From Triparma columacea (Eukaryota; Sar; Bolidophyceae; Parmales; Triparmaceae), in the NCBI GenBank assembly GCA_030267965.1, contig BRYA01000381.1, positions 1-64,000 of the forward strand: a stretch of DNA of 64,000 nt. Direction: 5' to 3'. The translations under genes and the position numbers were made by a program. Of the stretch, positions 55,362-64,000 are shown one piece after another. The notes beneath the pieces were generated by a model. That model was not told the DNA's origin, ran no database searches, and saw only the letters and a list, made by a program, of their open reading frames with translations. Positions within the stretch are counted from its first letter, which is position 1. Every line of letters begins with the position of its first letter.

Positions 55362-56705
55362 ATGTTCACACGTGTATTAACCTCAATCCTCCACCAAAGA
55401 CCTCAAATCAAACTCAGCCATACCTTCCTCTGTTTCTCTACCTCATCATCCCTACCTTCCACTCGTATTCCCCCCCCCCGCCGTTACCAACTCCTCGTAA
55501 CATTCATCCCAGGTCTCTCCTCCTACGTATCTAACGAGTTATCCTCCTTACTACCACGTTCTAAACGTCTGCACATAAAACCCACCTCCCTCGGTCTAAC
55601 AATAGGTGGTATTACTCGAAAGGACGTAATGTCTATAACCCTGAAATCATCATTCATAGAAGACGTTTATATAAAAATCGCTGATTTTAAAGACGTATAC
55701 GGGGAACGGGATTTAGCTCAGTCGGTTAAAAAACTTCGAGGTCCTTTGAAGGAACTCGGTATTGGTAGAAGAAAGGTTCGTGATTTAAGAGTCCAAGTTA
55801 AAGGGAAAGGTAGAATTGTGGAAGTGCAGGGTTTCCGAGGTGTCGTTAAGGGTTTAGGTAGGAGTTTGGATGAGGAGGGTGGGAATTGTTATGTTGTTAG
55901 ACATCCGAATTACGATTATGTTGAGGATATTGTTCTCGTGGAGTCTAAAAGAGGAGGTAAGGGAGCGGTATGGGTTAACTGTAATGGGAGAGGTTTGGGG
56001 GAACGAGGGTGGAGAAATGGGAAGGATGGGAAAGCACCACTTAAGGAAACTATCGCTAGAGCTTTACTAGAGGAAGCTGAGTTCGGGGATAAGATGTGGG
56101 GGGATGGGGAAAAGGTGGTTTTAGACCCGTTCTGTGGAGGTGGGACTGTGGTTATAGAAGCTGCGCTTAAATGGAGAGGAGGTATGGGAGATTTGGGGAT
56201 GAGGAAATACAACTTCCAGAGATGGAAAAATTGGAGTTCATGTGGCTCGTGGGCGAGTTTACAGGGAGATGTTAAGAGAATTAGGGAGGAGGGTTTGAAG
56301 AGGGAGGGGGTTAGATTCGTGGGGTATGATAGGGATGAAGGGGTTGTTGAGGACGCTAAGGCTAACGCGGAAAGAGCGGGGGTGGGGGATATTGTTACGT
56401 TCGAGAGAAGGACGATAAGCGAGCTTAGGAATATTTGGAAGAGCGAAGGGGTGGAATGCGGGTGGATCGTTACGAACCCACCTTGGGGAGGGAGGATAAA
56501 AGGGGGAGGTGAACTTAGGAATCTGTGGGGGAAATTCGGACATGTGATGGAAAGGGAATTCAAGGGATGGAGGATTGGGGTTGTTGCGGGGGAGGATAAA
56601 CTTATTAGGTGGATGGGAGGGAAGGGGTGGAAGAAAACTGAGTTTGGGGGAGGGGAGAAGGGGATTTGGAGTAACGTTATTACAGGGAAAGAGAAGGGCA
56701 AGTGA
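55362..56705 (+). CDS. THUMP-domain RNA guanine-N2 methyltransferase (RlmL/UPF0020 type)
   Basis: A single exon of 447 aa. The frame opens upstream at 55302 but the first ATG is 55362. The N-terminus (MFTRVLTSILHQRPQIKLSH, then a Ser-rich part) is basic and amphipathic, a likely mitochondrial or other organelle presequence. A THUMP-like RNA-binding region (about residues 40-190) contains LLVTFIPGLSSYVSNELSSL. A UPF0020 Rossmann methyltransferase follows. It has PLKETIARALL, the SAM motif LDPFCGGGTVVIEAA, a second acidic motif FVGYDRDEGVVEDAKANAER, and the catalytic NPPW motif in WIVTNPPWGGRI. Relatives make m2G in rRNA or tRNA. It could act on organellar 23S-type rRNA, but substrate choice is inference. 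Confidence 0.9.
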   Translation: MFTRVLTSILHQRPQIKLSHTFLCFSTSSSLPSTRIPPPRRYQLLVTFIPGLSSYVSNELSSLLPRSKRLHIKPTSLGLTIGGITRKDVMSITLKSSFIEDVYIKIADFKDVYGERDLAQSVKKLRGPLKELGIGRRKVRDLRVQVKGKGRIVEVQGFRGVVKGLGRSLDEEGGNCYVVRHPNYDYVEDIVLVESKRGGKGAVWVNCNGRGLGERGWRNGKDGKAPLKETIARALLEEAEFGDKMWGDGEKVVLDPFCGGGTVVIEAALKWRGGMGDLGMRKYNFQRWKNWSSCGSWASLQGDVKRIREEGLKREGVRFVGYDRDEGVVEDAKANAERAGVGDIVTFERRTISELRNIWKSEGVECGWIVTNPPWGGRIKGGGELRNLWGKFGHVMEREFKGWRIGVVAGEDKLIRWMGGKGWKKTEFGGGEKGIWSNVITGKEKGK

Positions 56706-57252
56706 GGGAGAGGAGGGAAGGAGGGATTAAGGGGAAGAGAACATGTTGTTGTTGTCGTTGATGCGTAATTGTATCTTTTATTATGATTAGGGAACCGGTT
56801 GGTGAGAGGAGTAGGGAGACCGAGGAAACCTTGACGGGTAAGGACACTTCCTCCTTGGGCTAAAGCGTAAATTTACTTCTTGGTCTGGCCCTCTGCCCTG
56901 TGTAGGGACATTTTTTATTGGGTTAGGGTTATTGGCTTTTGGCGAGTTATAATAACATTCTTCTTCGCACTGCTGCTATCCTTTTACTTATTACCCCACG
57001 CCTTAACGCGGTTTGATCGCCTGTGTGACTGTGAGAGCTTTAGAGCAGGGCAGGTGCATCTCGAGGTCATTAGGAACAGGGACTTTGTAAAGAAGTGGAG
57101 TGGATAGGGACGAAACAAGGTGAGGGCTATATAGAAGGCGAGGGCGGAGGAGGTTATTGTTGGGAAAGGAGGATACACGGGGGAGGGGAGAGGAAGGAGG
57201 ACACAACAGCTTGGCCCAACTTCCATTTCGATTTGGACCCCTGAGCAATTAA
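56706..57252. other. Intergenic region before the START-domain gene
   Basis: About 550 bp with no supported gene. It contains one isolated TTAGGG-like motif (near 56922) and a frame with a hydrophobic stretch that lacks any ATG. The right end must include the promoter of the START-domain gene. Confidence 0.5.
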
Positions 57253-60200
57253 ATGGATATTGCGGCAGCAGCGGCGACGTATGTGCGCAAATAGTATTCG
57301 TCTCAGCTCACCCAACATCTTCGTCGTGTTTGCCTTTCACGCTTTCGCAGGCAGATGGCGGACAGTGAGAAGGATTTCACCATCCTCCTGAAGCAGAGGG
57401 ACAAGGAGATAGCCGGATTGAAGGCCAACTTAAGGTCAACACGAGCTCGATATACTTCGGATCTTGCCACTACAGCATCGTCAGCCAACGACCTTGTTGC
57501 TGCCATCAAGCGCTCTGCGCACGTTGGCACAGCTGCTGATATTGTCAGCGCTGCAACTGACCTTGCTGTCCTCCTTGCGGCCGCCGCTGATTCCGCCGCG
57601 GATGAGTCTGCTATTGTTGGGGATGCTGAGGCAGCCGAAGGCCACAAAACTGCCGCTGATGTCGTTAAGGCAAATGACTATACTGTCAACCTTGGGGCAG
57701 CTGCTGATATTGATAGGTCTCATGGAAACGCCGGACGAGGTGAGTTTGCGTAGGGGGTCAGATGAGAAGGTTGCCAATTTGGTGGTGTGGTGGGTAAAAG
57801 ATAGGTCGTAGGGAAGACTGATGAAATGATTAAAAAAAGCTCAAAATACATCAACATTTCCACACCCGCAGAATCTGAAAATGATCATGAGGAAGCCAGA
57901 CAAGGTGAGTGAGCGTCGAGAGCTCGAGGAGGAAAAGGACATCTTTATACTTTAGGAGAGAGCGGGAGATGTGTGGGAGGACAAGATGAACTTTGCCACT
58001 TGCTCACTTTTCACCTCTTTGTCGTTTCCGCTGCAGCAACTGAAATGTCACATGAGGACGCCGGACGAGGTAAGTTGTGCGTTGAGCGCCGGATAAAAAA
58101 ATACATATTAATACTCTAGGCGAGAGCGGGAGAGTTGCGGGAGGGCGCGTTGAAACTTTGTAATTTGTTCTCACTTTTGCAACAATGTTGTCCCCTTCGC
58201 AGTCGCTAAATCTAAAAGCTCTCTGGAGGATGCTGGACGAGACCGAGGTAAGTTCGTTTCAGGGGGTTGTAGGGGGGGAGACCCTTGATATTCTACACAG
58301 AAAGGCGCGCCGGATTGCGGCGACCACATGGGATCCGTCTCCGGCAACCGCATAGGATCCGTCCCCGGCGACCGTGTGGATTCCGTCTGCGGCGACCGCA
58401 TGGGACGCTTCTGCGGCGACCGCGTGGGGCGCTTGATATGCTACACAGAAATGAGGAGCACGCATGGAAATCTTTTCATGTTGACTAACAAATACCATCA
58501 TCGCCATTACCGCAGACTTTAAAAACCGCCACGAGGACGCGGAACAAGGTGAGTTGTGCGTTGAGAGCAGGGGAAGGAAAAACACATTTTAATACTCTAG
58601 GGGAGAGCGGGAGAGTCGCGGGAGGGCGCGTTGAAACTTTGTAGTTTTTTCTCACTGCCTGCGTGTGGAACGCGCGGAGCCATTTGCGGAGGGCCTGGCC
58701 CTCGGCGCCAAGCTCGACGGGCGGCAGCCGCGGCGCACGCGTGCACATGGCGGCCTGCAGCAACCGCATGGGATCCGTCTCCAGCGACCGTGTGGGTTCC
58801 CTCTGCGGCGACCGCATGGGATCCGTCCCCGACTACCGCATGGGTTCCGTCTGCGGCGACCGCGTGGGGTTCGTCTGCGGCGACCGCGTGGGGCGCTTCT
58901 ACGGCGACCGCATGCATCATCGAGTGGAATTCTTTTTCATTTTGACTAACAAACGCCATAATCGCAATTACCGCAGACTCTGAAAATGGTCATGAGGACG
59001 CCACCGGTCTGGTTGCGGACAGTAATAATTTTAGTGTCGTGCCGCCGTCCACCGGCCGTACGACCACTGCTTCGACCGTACCAATGAATCCTGACAGCTT
59101 TGTAAACGTTGCAAAGATGGAGGAGGAAATCGAAAGATTAGCAAACCTCGTCAATGCTCGAGGGATAGAAATTGCCGAACTCAAGACATCTGCGGTAAGG
59201 GTTGCCGCCGAAACGGCTGAACACCTCATTGAGATTAAGAACCTCAAAGTTCTCAACGACAAGTTGATGTCGGAGAACGATGCGCTCAGGGCTGCTGCAG
59301 AAGAGATTGGTACTGCAGCCCCTACGAAGGCTACTTCTTCAACAGACTCAGAGGACGAAAAGCGAATTGTTACTGAAGATTACGGCAACGGGGGGCCCGA
59401 CGAAGAAGAGGATATCATACGCGACATTGACGACGACATCAAAATCGGGCATGTTGAGACTGATGGAGGTGGAAAGGAGGGGCGGACAACATCCGGAGGC
59501 ACTGCTCATGACGGTGTGCCAGTACGCCCTAAAATCAAGAGCAACGACGAGATAGACATGGAAGCACTGCTGACTCTCGAAAATATTATAAAGAATGAGC
59601 CCCAACATTACACCGATGAGGAGGAGGAGGCAATCAAGGAGGGCAAGGAATTCTACATGAAATGCAAGGCAAGCAAGACCTTCAAAGATGTGAAGTGTCC
59701 AGATCCCAGGGTGAAGTTGAAAACTGCGCACCTTGAGGGTGAAAGCCTAGTGATTGGTATGGCTGAGACAGTTGTAGACGCTTCCTTCGAAGAATGTGTG
59801 GCATATGAGTTCATCAAGGATTCAAACGAGAGAAAGGCCAAGCTTGGGAAAGCACACAAGGCGATCGAAACAAAGAAATTGAATGACCACTCACAACTTT
59901 ATTTAAACAGGAGGAGTCTTGAGGTGCGAGGATTTTCTGATAGGGAGTGGAGAAGCTTTATTTGCTGGCAAAAGGAGGAAGGAGACAAGGTCTGTTGGAC
60001 AGTGTACAAAGACACCAACCTGTTGGATAACGACTTCCCATTGAGTGCAGGTATTGAACAAGCAAAATTGGGAATAGCTCGTGCAAAAACAGGAATTGCA
60101 CGCTTCCCAGTAAGCTCTGGGACTGTTCTTGCATCTGCAACAACGACATGGCTGTTTGAAGCGCTACCAACTGATAAGGGGACCCCTCAGTGCCGCGTCA

Positions 60201-63200
60201 CATTTGCTTCCAGGGTTGATATCAAGGGTTCTGTGCCCAACTTTGTCATGAATCGCTTGTCATCTAGCTATGCAAAGAGCATGATTGACATCAGGAACAA
60301 GTTTGCAAAAACTGATGACGAAAAGGACTCTATTACACGAGAGTTGCTTGCCAAAGTTATAAAAAATGAGCAGCAAACTTATACAGAAGAGGAGGAAGAG
60401 GCTATCAGGAGAGGCAAGGAGTTTTACATGAGGTGCAAGGAGAGCTTAAATGCTGATTCATTATCAGTTCCAGATTTCAAGGTGGAATTGAAAGCTGTCC
60501 ATCTTGACAACGAAAGTCTTGTCGTTGGCATGTGCGAGACTATTGTTGATGCAAGTGTGGAAGATTGCGTTGCATATGACTTTATAAAAGATTCCAGAGA
60601 GAAGAAGAGTATGATCGGGAAGAAGTATAAAGCAATTGTAGCAAAGAAGATCAACAACCACTCACAGCTCTACTTAAACAGAAGAAGTTTTGGAGTACAA
60701 GGAATGTCTGAGAGAGAGTCCAGGCAATTAGGTATTTGGCAGAATGATCAGGATGGAAAGGTCTGCTGGACTGTTTACGAAGACACTGATAGGCTCAACA
60801 AAGAATACCCTTTACGTTTCAACATTGTCCAGGCATCAGCCACAATATCATGGAAGTTTGAAGAGCTCCCAACCACTGGGGGCTGCCATCAAACCCGTGT
60901 ATCATTTGTTAGTAAAGTAGATATTGGTGGGGCTGTCCCAACTTTCATAATGAATCGTCTATCAATCGGGTTTGCAAGCAACATGATTTCACTTCGCAAG
61001 AAATTTGACAAGACAACTGAGATTGATGCCCCAAGAAGGAGGGAGATTGTCAAGAAGATGAAAGATCTCAAGGTGAGGGGTGACACAAAATTCTTACCAC
61101 TGTTTGACACGATTAGAGCAACTGTTGGTGCAGAAGGAGGAGGAAAGAGCTGGGGAATGATTTCAGTTACGTTGAGAACAGGCTTTGAGGAGGCAGCAGC
61201 ATACTTTTGGGATGTTGACAGGCTTCAGACCAATGGCCTAGTGAGGGAAGCTACAAATACAGGAAACGACTTTGATTCAGAGGTCAAGGCAAAGGAGTCC
61301 ATCAAAACAACGTTGCAAAGCTTTAACGTGGCCTTTGTCTCAAAGATGCGTTTGTATAGAGCAGATAAGAGCACTCTTGTTATCATGAGTGAAGGAATCA
61401 AAGAGAGAGGGTTGCAGTCACTAGCAAGAGAAGATTTTGCAGTAAGATTTTGCAGGGTTAGTAAAAAAGAGACCAAGATAAATATTGTCACAAGGCTGGA
61501 GCTGGGAAAGGAGATCACAAAGGGTGCTGCAAAGACCAGCGCTAACCGGCGCCTTGAGGTTTGGAGTAATGCTGCCATCTACTTTGATAATCTTTTAAGC
61601 AGCTCAGAAGCCAATGAAGAGGATGGCAGGAGGTTTGGAGATCAGTTGATGTTGAGGGTCAAGGAGATGAAAGTTGGAGGTAGTAAAGATGAGTTAGTAA
61701 AGGACTTCATTGTAAAAAATAGGGCAATGAAAGAGCTTGAGAAGCAAAACAGGTTTGTCAAAACAATGTTGTGCGCGATCGTGAGAAATAAGCTCAGAAG
61801 ACGAGCAACACATGAAGGAGAAGTTGGGAGTTTGGAGGAAGCAAGAGGCTTGGAGATTGGAAGTGCACTGAAGATGATTACAGTGCAAACAGCGACTGCA
61901 AAGCATGCTGTAGACGAGTGGGCCCATCAATACACTGAAATACAAGAAGTAATGAGAGAATACAAATGGTTTAGGCCAATGATTGAGACAATTGCTGTGA
62001 ATCTATTTAAGAACTCAAAGATTGGCTTGAAGGCAAGGGTTACCTTTGGTGCTGTCACAAGCATGACTGATTTAGTGACTGATGTGTATGTGACAAACTT
62101 GTTTTGGAAAGACAAGAAGTATGGGTACTTTAAGGCATCTTTGGCAAGTTTAGCAGTATCAATTGGGATACAAATGATCTTTGTTTGGGCACAAAACAGG
62201 AAATTGGGGATGAAGAGGGTGATTAGGGAGTGGTTTCCTATTTTGATTGGCTTTAAGCCTGCTGTTGATGCTTATAGGGTTGCAACGGGAGAAAAACAAG
62301 AGGCTGGACAAGCAACAGATGCCTTGACAGAGATGACTGCTATGAAGATGACAGAAATGTTTGCTGAGGCTATACCTGGAGTAATCATACAACTTATGGC
62401 AATTGCAACAAGTGCTAAAGATGTTAGAACTTCAGCTTGGCTTTCAGTTGCAGTGTCAGCGATTACAACAGGCTTTGCATCGGCAACTATAAGTTATGAC
62501 TGGGACACTGACCCAGTGAAGAGAGTACAAGTGCCTGACTTCTATGGCTACATACCAGCAAAAGCAAGCAAGAGAACAGTAGTATTTGTGTCACTGATGC
62601 TATTTAGCGCATGTATGCTTGTGATAAGGTGCATGACAATAGTTGTGTTAGGGCTACTTAGTGGAAGATGGGTCTCTCTCTATATTGGGGCTGACCTTGT
62701 TCTATACTTGTTGGTGAAGATCGTTAGAGGTGATTTTTGGTATGGGGTGCCTGTTGTTGGCAATGCAGAAATATTGGTTAGCATAGTAGCTAGAGTGTTG
62801 GTGAAAGTTGTGACAGACTTTACATCAATTGTGCAGTTTAGGCATCCTAATGATGTTGGGGGATTGTTTTGGATGTCTGGATTTGTGATTACAATGGGCA
62901 GTCTTCCAGTAGCAATTCATATAGCTAAAAGTGTTGATAAGAATATTGAGGAGGGATTAAGAATTGCACAAACAACTGCTGTGGTGCTCATTCCATTTGT
63001 TGCTTTCTGGTTTGCTTGTTTCTTTTTGAACATAAACAGGGAGTACTTAAAGACCTTCATTAGTACTCAAAGGGGAATTGACTATTCAATGTCATATTTT
63101 ATAGATGGAGAAAGTGAAGAAGCGAAATTTCAAGTCTTTAAAAAATCAAGACGCCATTGGGTCTCTATCAAAAGTGACATAAAAAAATGGGTTGAAATAA

Positions 63201-63484
63201 ATTGGGCAAAATGGGAAGAAGAACAGCCAGAATGGTTTACTGATCATTTGAAGGCAAAGGTCCCAGTTGAGTTCATTCCTGCAGCTGGAGATGCTAGAAG
63301 GAGAGAGAGTGTTAGGAGAGCAAGTGTTGATGTTGATGCTGAAGGTGGTCTAGCAGGTGCTATGAGAGCAAGTATTAGGAGAGCAAGTATTGGAGGCGCT
63401 GAAGGAAGAGGTATGCAAGGGCTAGGAGGTGGGAAGGCTAAAGTAAGCAGTGTTATGCCGGTGGAAGATGAGGATTGGGAATGA
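57253..63484 (+). CDS. Three-START-domain polytopic membrane protein with micro-exon linker
   Basis: Exons: 57355-57739, 57872-57904, 58037-58069, 58203-58247, 58516-58548 and 58977-63484 (1678 aa from ATG 57355). A tiny extra first exon (ATG 57253-57278, GTATGT donor, acceptor at 57350) also joins in frame. The N-terminal part is helical, Ala/Asp-rich. Four micro-exons add an acidic linker. Three START-like modules follow, at about residues 387-620, 643-857 and 877-1050. The first two share KEFYM(K/R)CK, SQLYLNRRS, VCWTVY(K/E)DT and the START hallmark (R)V(D)I.G(S/A)VP.F(V/I)MNRL. Next come several membrane segments (about 1190-1535), e.g. ASLAVSIGIQMIFVWAQNRK and AEAIPGVIIQLMAIATS. The D-x3-D (DLVTDVYV) and E-x-IP pattern faintly recalls XK-related scramblases. 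The tail is basic and Ser-rich (RRASI/RRES sites). The inferred role is binding or moving lipid at a membrane. Confidence 0.8.
58318..58437. repeat. 24-bp minisatellite in intron after micro-exon 58203-58247
   Basis: Five imperfect copies of a 24-bp unit, CGGCGACCGCATGGGATCCG(T)..., in the intron 58248-58515. The array is flanked by near-identical TTGATATTCTACACAGAAA (left) and TTGATATGCTACACAGAAA (right), as if inserted or duplicated between short direct repeats. It is GC-rich relative to the rest of the intron. Confidence 0.85.
58757..58914. repeat. Second 24-bp minisatellite, in intron before exon 6
   Basis: Six to seven copies of the same 24-bp unit (CGGCGACCGCATGGGATCCG type) in the 428-nt intron 58549-58976. 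It is preceded by a GC-rich segment (about 58650-58756). Because 24 is a multiple of 3, it reads as an 8-residue repeat on either strand, but it lies between good splice sites and is treated as intronic. Confidence 0.85.
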
Positions 63485-64000
63485 CTAATAGGGCAGCAAC
63501 ATTTGTAGGAGAAATTGATTTGATTTGTTATGGTTTTGATTATTATGTAAGTGGTAAGGTGTATGTTGTGTATTGTGGGAGTGTTATATTGGTTTGTGAG
63601 TATTTTAGAAGCGTAGTAGATGTATTGTTGAAGTGTTAAAGTGGTTTAGGAGTATTGAGGAAGTGTAGTAGATATGTATGGAGTTTTGAAGAGTTGTGGC
63701 AGCATTATAGTGGTTTGTGAGTATAAAAGAAGTGTAGTAAGTGTGTATGGAGTTTTGAAGAGTTGTGGAAGTGTTAAAGTGATTTGTGAGCATAACGGAG
63801 ATGTAGTAGATGTGTATGGGAATTAAAAAAAAGAAGGCAGAGTGTAATTAAGGAGGAGATAGAAAAATTAAGGAGTCAGGGTAGAAGAGAGGAGGGTGTA
63901 AGGTGGAATAATGTGTGTAAGTGTAGTAGATGTGTATAAAGATGAATAGAAGGAGGTTGAGTGTAGTTGTGGAAAGGAGTGCGAGAAGTTAAATTGTGAG
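63485..64000. repeat. Imperfect ~69-bp tandem repeats after the START-domain gene
   Basis: After the stop at 63484 the sequence is AT/GT-rich. Units beginning AAGTGTAGTAGATATGTATG recur at about 63609, 63661, 63730 and 63799, with spacings of 52, 69 and 69 nt, and weaker copies near 63915. No gene is supported. The composition shift starts inside the last third of the preceding exon. Confidence 0.75.

Larger units (their letters stand above)
57740..58976 (+). repeat. Array of duplicated phase-1 micro-exon cassettes
   Basis: Four internal exons of 33, 33, 45 and 33 nt, plus the end of exon 1 and the start of exon 6, encode variants of one motif. The variants are ESENDHEEARQ, ATEMSHEDAGR, VAKSKSSLEDAGRDR, DFKNRHEDAEQ, and DSENGHEDA at the start of exon 6. 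Every micro-exon is symmetric (phase 1-1), so any can be skipped without a frameshift. The introns are also related: TGACTAACAAA...ATTACCGCAG ends two of them, and GCGTTGA..., AATACTCTAGG and GCGGGAG... recur inside. The unit of duplication was therefore exon plus intron. Confidence 0.85.

Noticed and set aside
56920..56935. Possible interstitial telomere repeat
   Set aside because: Only a single GGGTTAGGGTT motif; one copy is expected by chance.
56880..57107. Hydrophobic 75-codon plus-strand ORF resembling a membrane peptide
   Set aside because: It has no ATG, no splice context and no recognisable homology.
58171..58983. Minus- and plus-strand ORFs with 8-residue repeats (e.g. HAVAADGT type)
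   Set aside because: They come from the 24-bp minisatellite, which lies in introns with good splice sites; both strands are open simply because the unit is a multiple of 3.

Overview
The window is the left end of a nuclear chromosome from a eukaryotic alga. It opens on a true telomere, (TAACCC)n at 1-70. The genes carry spliceosomal introns, mostly 70-160 nt, with GTGAGT- or GTAAG-type donors and a CTAAC branch site before CAG acceptors. Two proteins have secondary-plastid targeting signals: a signal peptide ending ...TRA|FHQ, and a signal peptide + transit peptide + twin-Arg lumen signal. There is also a p25-alpha protein typical of flagellated lineages. Together this suggests a photosynthetic stramenopile, most likely bolidophyte/Parmales-like (Triparma type). 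That placement is inference. I saw no tRNA, rRNA or prokaryotic feature. Exon joins below were read by hand; the reading frames agree across every reported intron, but none has transcript support.

Layout. 1-2.4 kb is subtelomere: a minus-strand gene with a GIY-YIG nuclease-like domain and helicase-associated-type repeats runs into the telomere without a stop codon. An AT-rich spacer (about 2.55-2.93 kb) separates it from the core. From 2.96 to 12.6 kb: sphingosine kinase (+), an insulysin-type M16 protease (-), a pentanucleotide microsatellite, two tandem C2H2 zinc-finger paralogues (-), and the Arp2/3 subunit ARPC1 (-). From 12.9 to 30.6 kb: a giant VPS13 lipid-transfer protein of about 5,500 aa in eight exons. 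From 31 to 42 kb: an LEA2-like membrane protein (+), a thylakoid-lumen DUF6816-like protein (-), a CRAL-TRIO protein (-), a Nei/NEIL-type DNA glycosylase with Val2 (+), a small plastid membrane protein (+), and a three-exon gene of unknown function (-). From 42.2 to 49.5 kb: a TMEM131-like protein (+) with an assembly gap in one intron. From 49.8 to 56.7 kb: a CDT1-like licensing factor (-), a p25-alpha protein (+), an acyl-protein thioesterase (-) with a partial 3' duplication, and a THUMP methyltransferase (+). From 57.3 to 63.5 kb: a protein with three START-like domains and a polytopic membrane region, whose 5' part is an array of 33-45 nt phase-1 micro-exons.

Shared themes. Several genes concern lipid handling: sphingosine kinase, VPS13, CRAL-TRIO, the acyl-thioesterase and the START protein. 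Their proximity is probably coincidental in a eukaryote. Tandem duplication at many scales is the main structural theme: whole genes (zinc fingers), gene ends (thioesterase), intron plus donor (CDT1), micro-exon cassettes, and 13-, 16-, 24-, 42- and 69-bp repeats. The most unusual items are the telomere-truncated open gene, the micro-exon array with matching minisatellite-bearing introns, and the split PH domain with an inserted DEP-like domain in VPS13.
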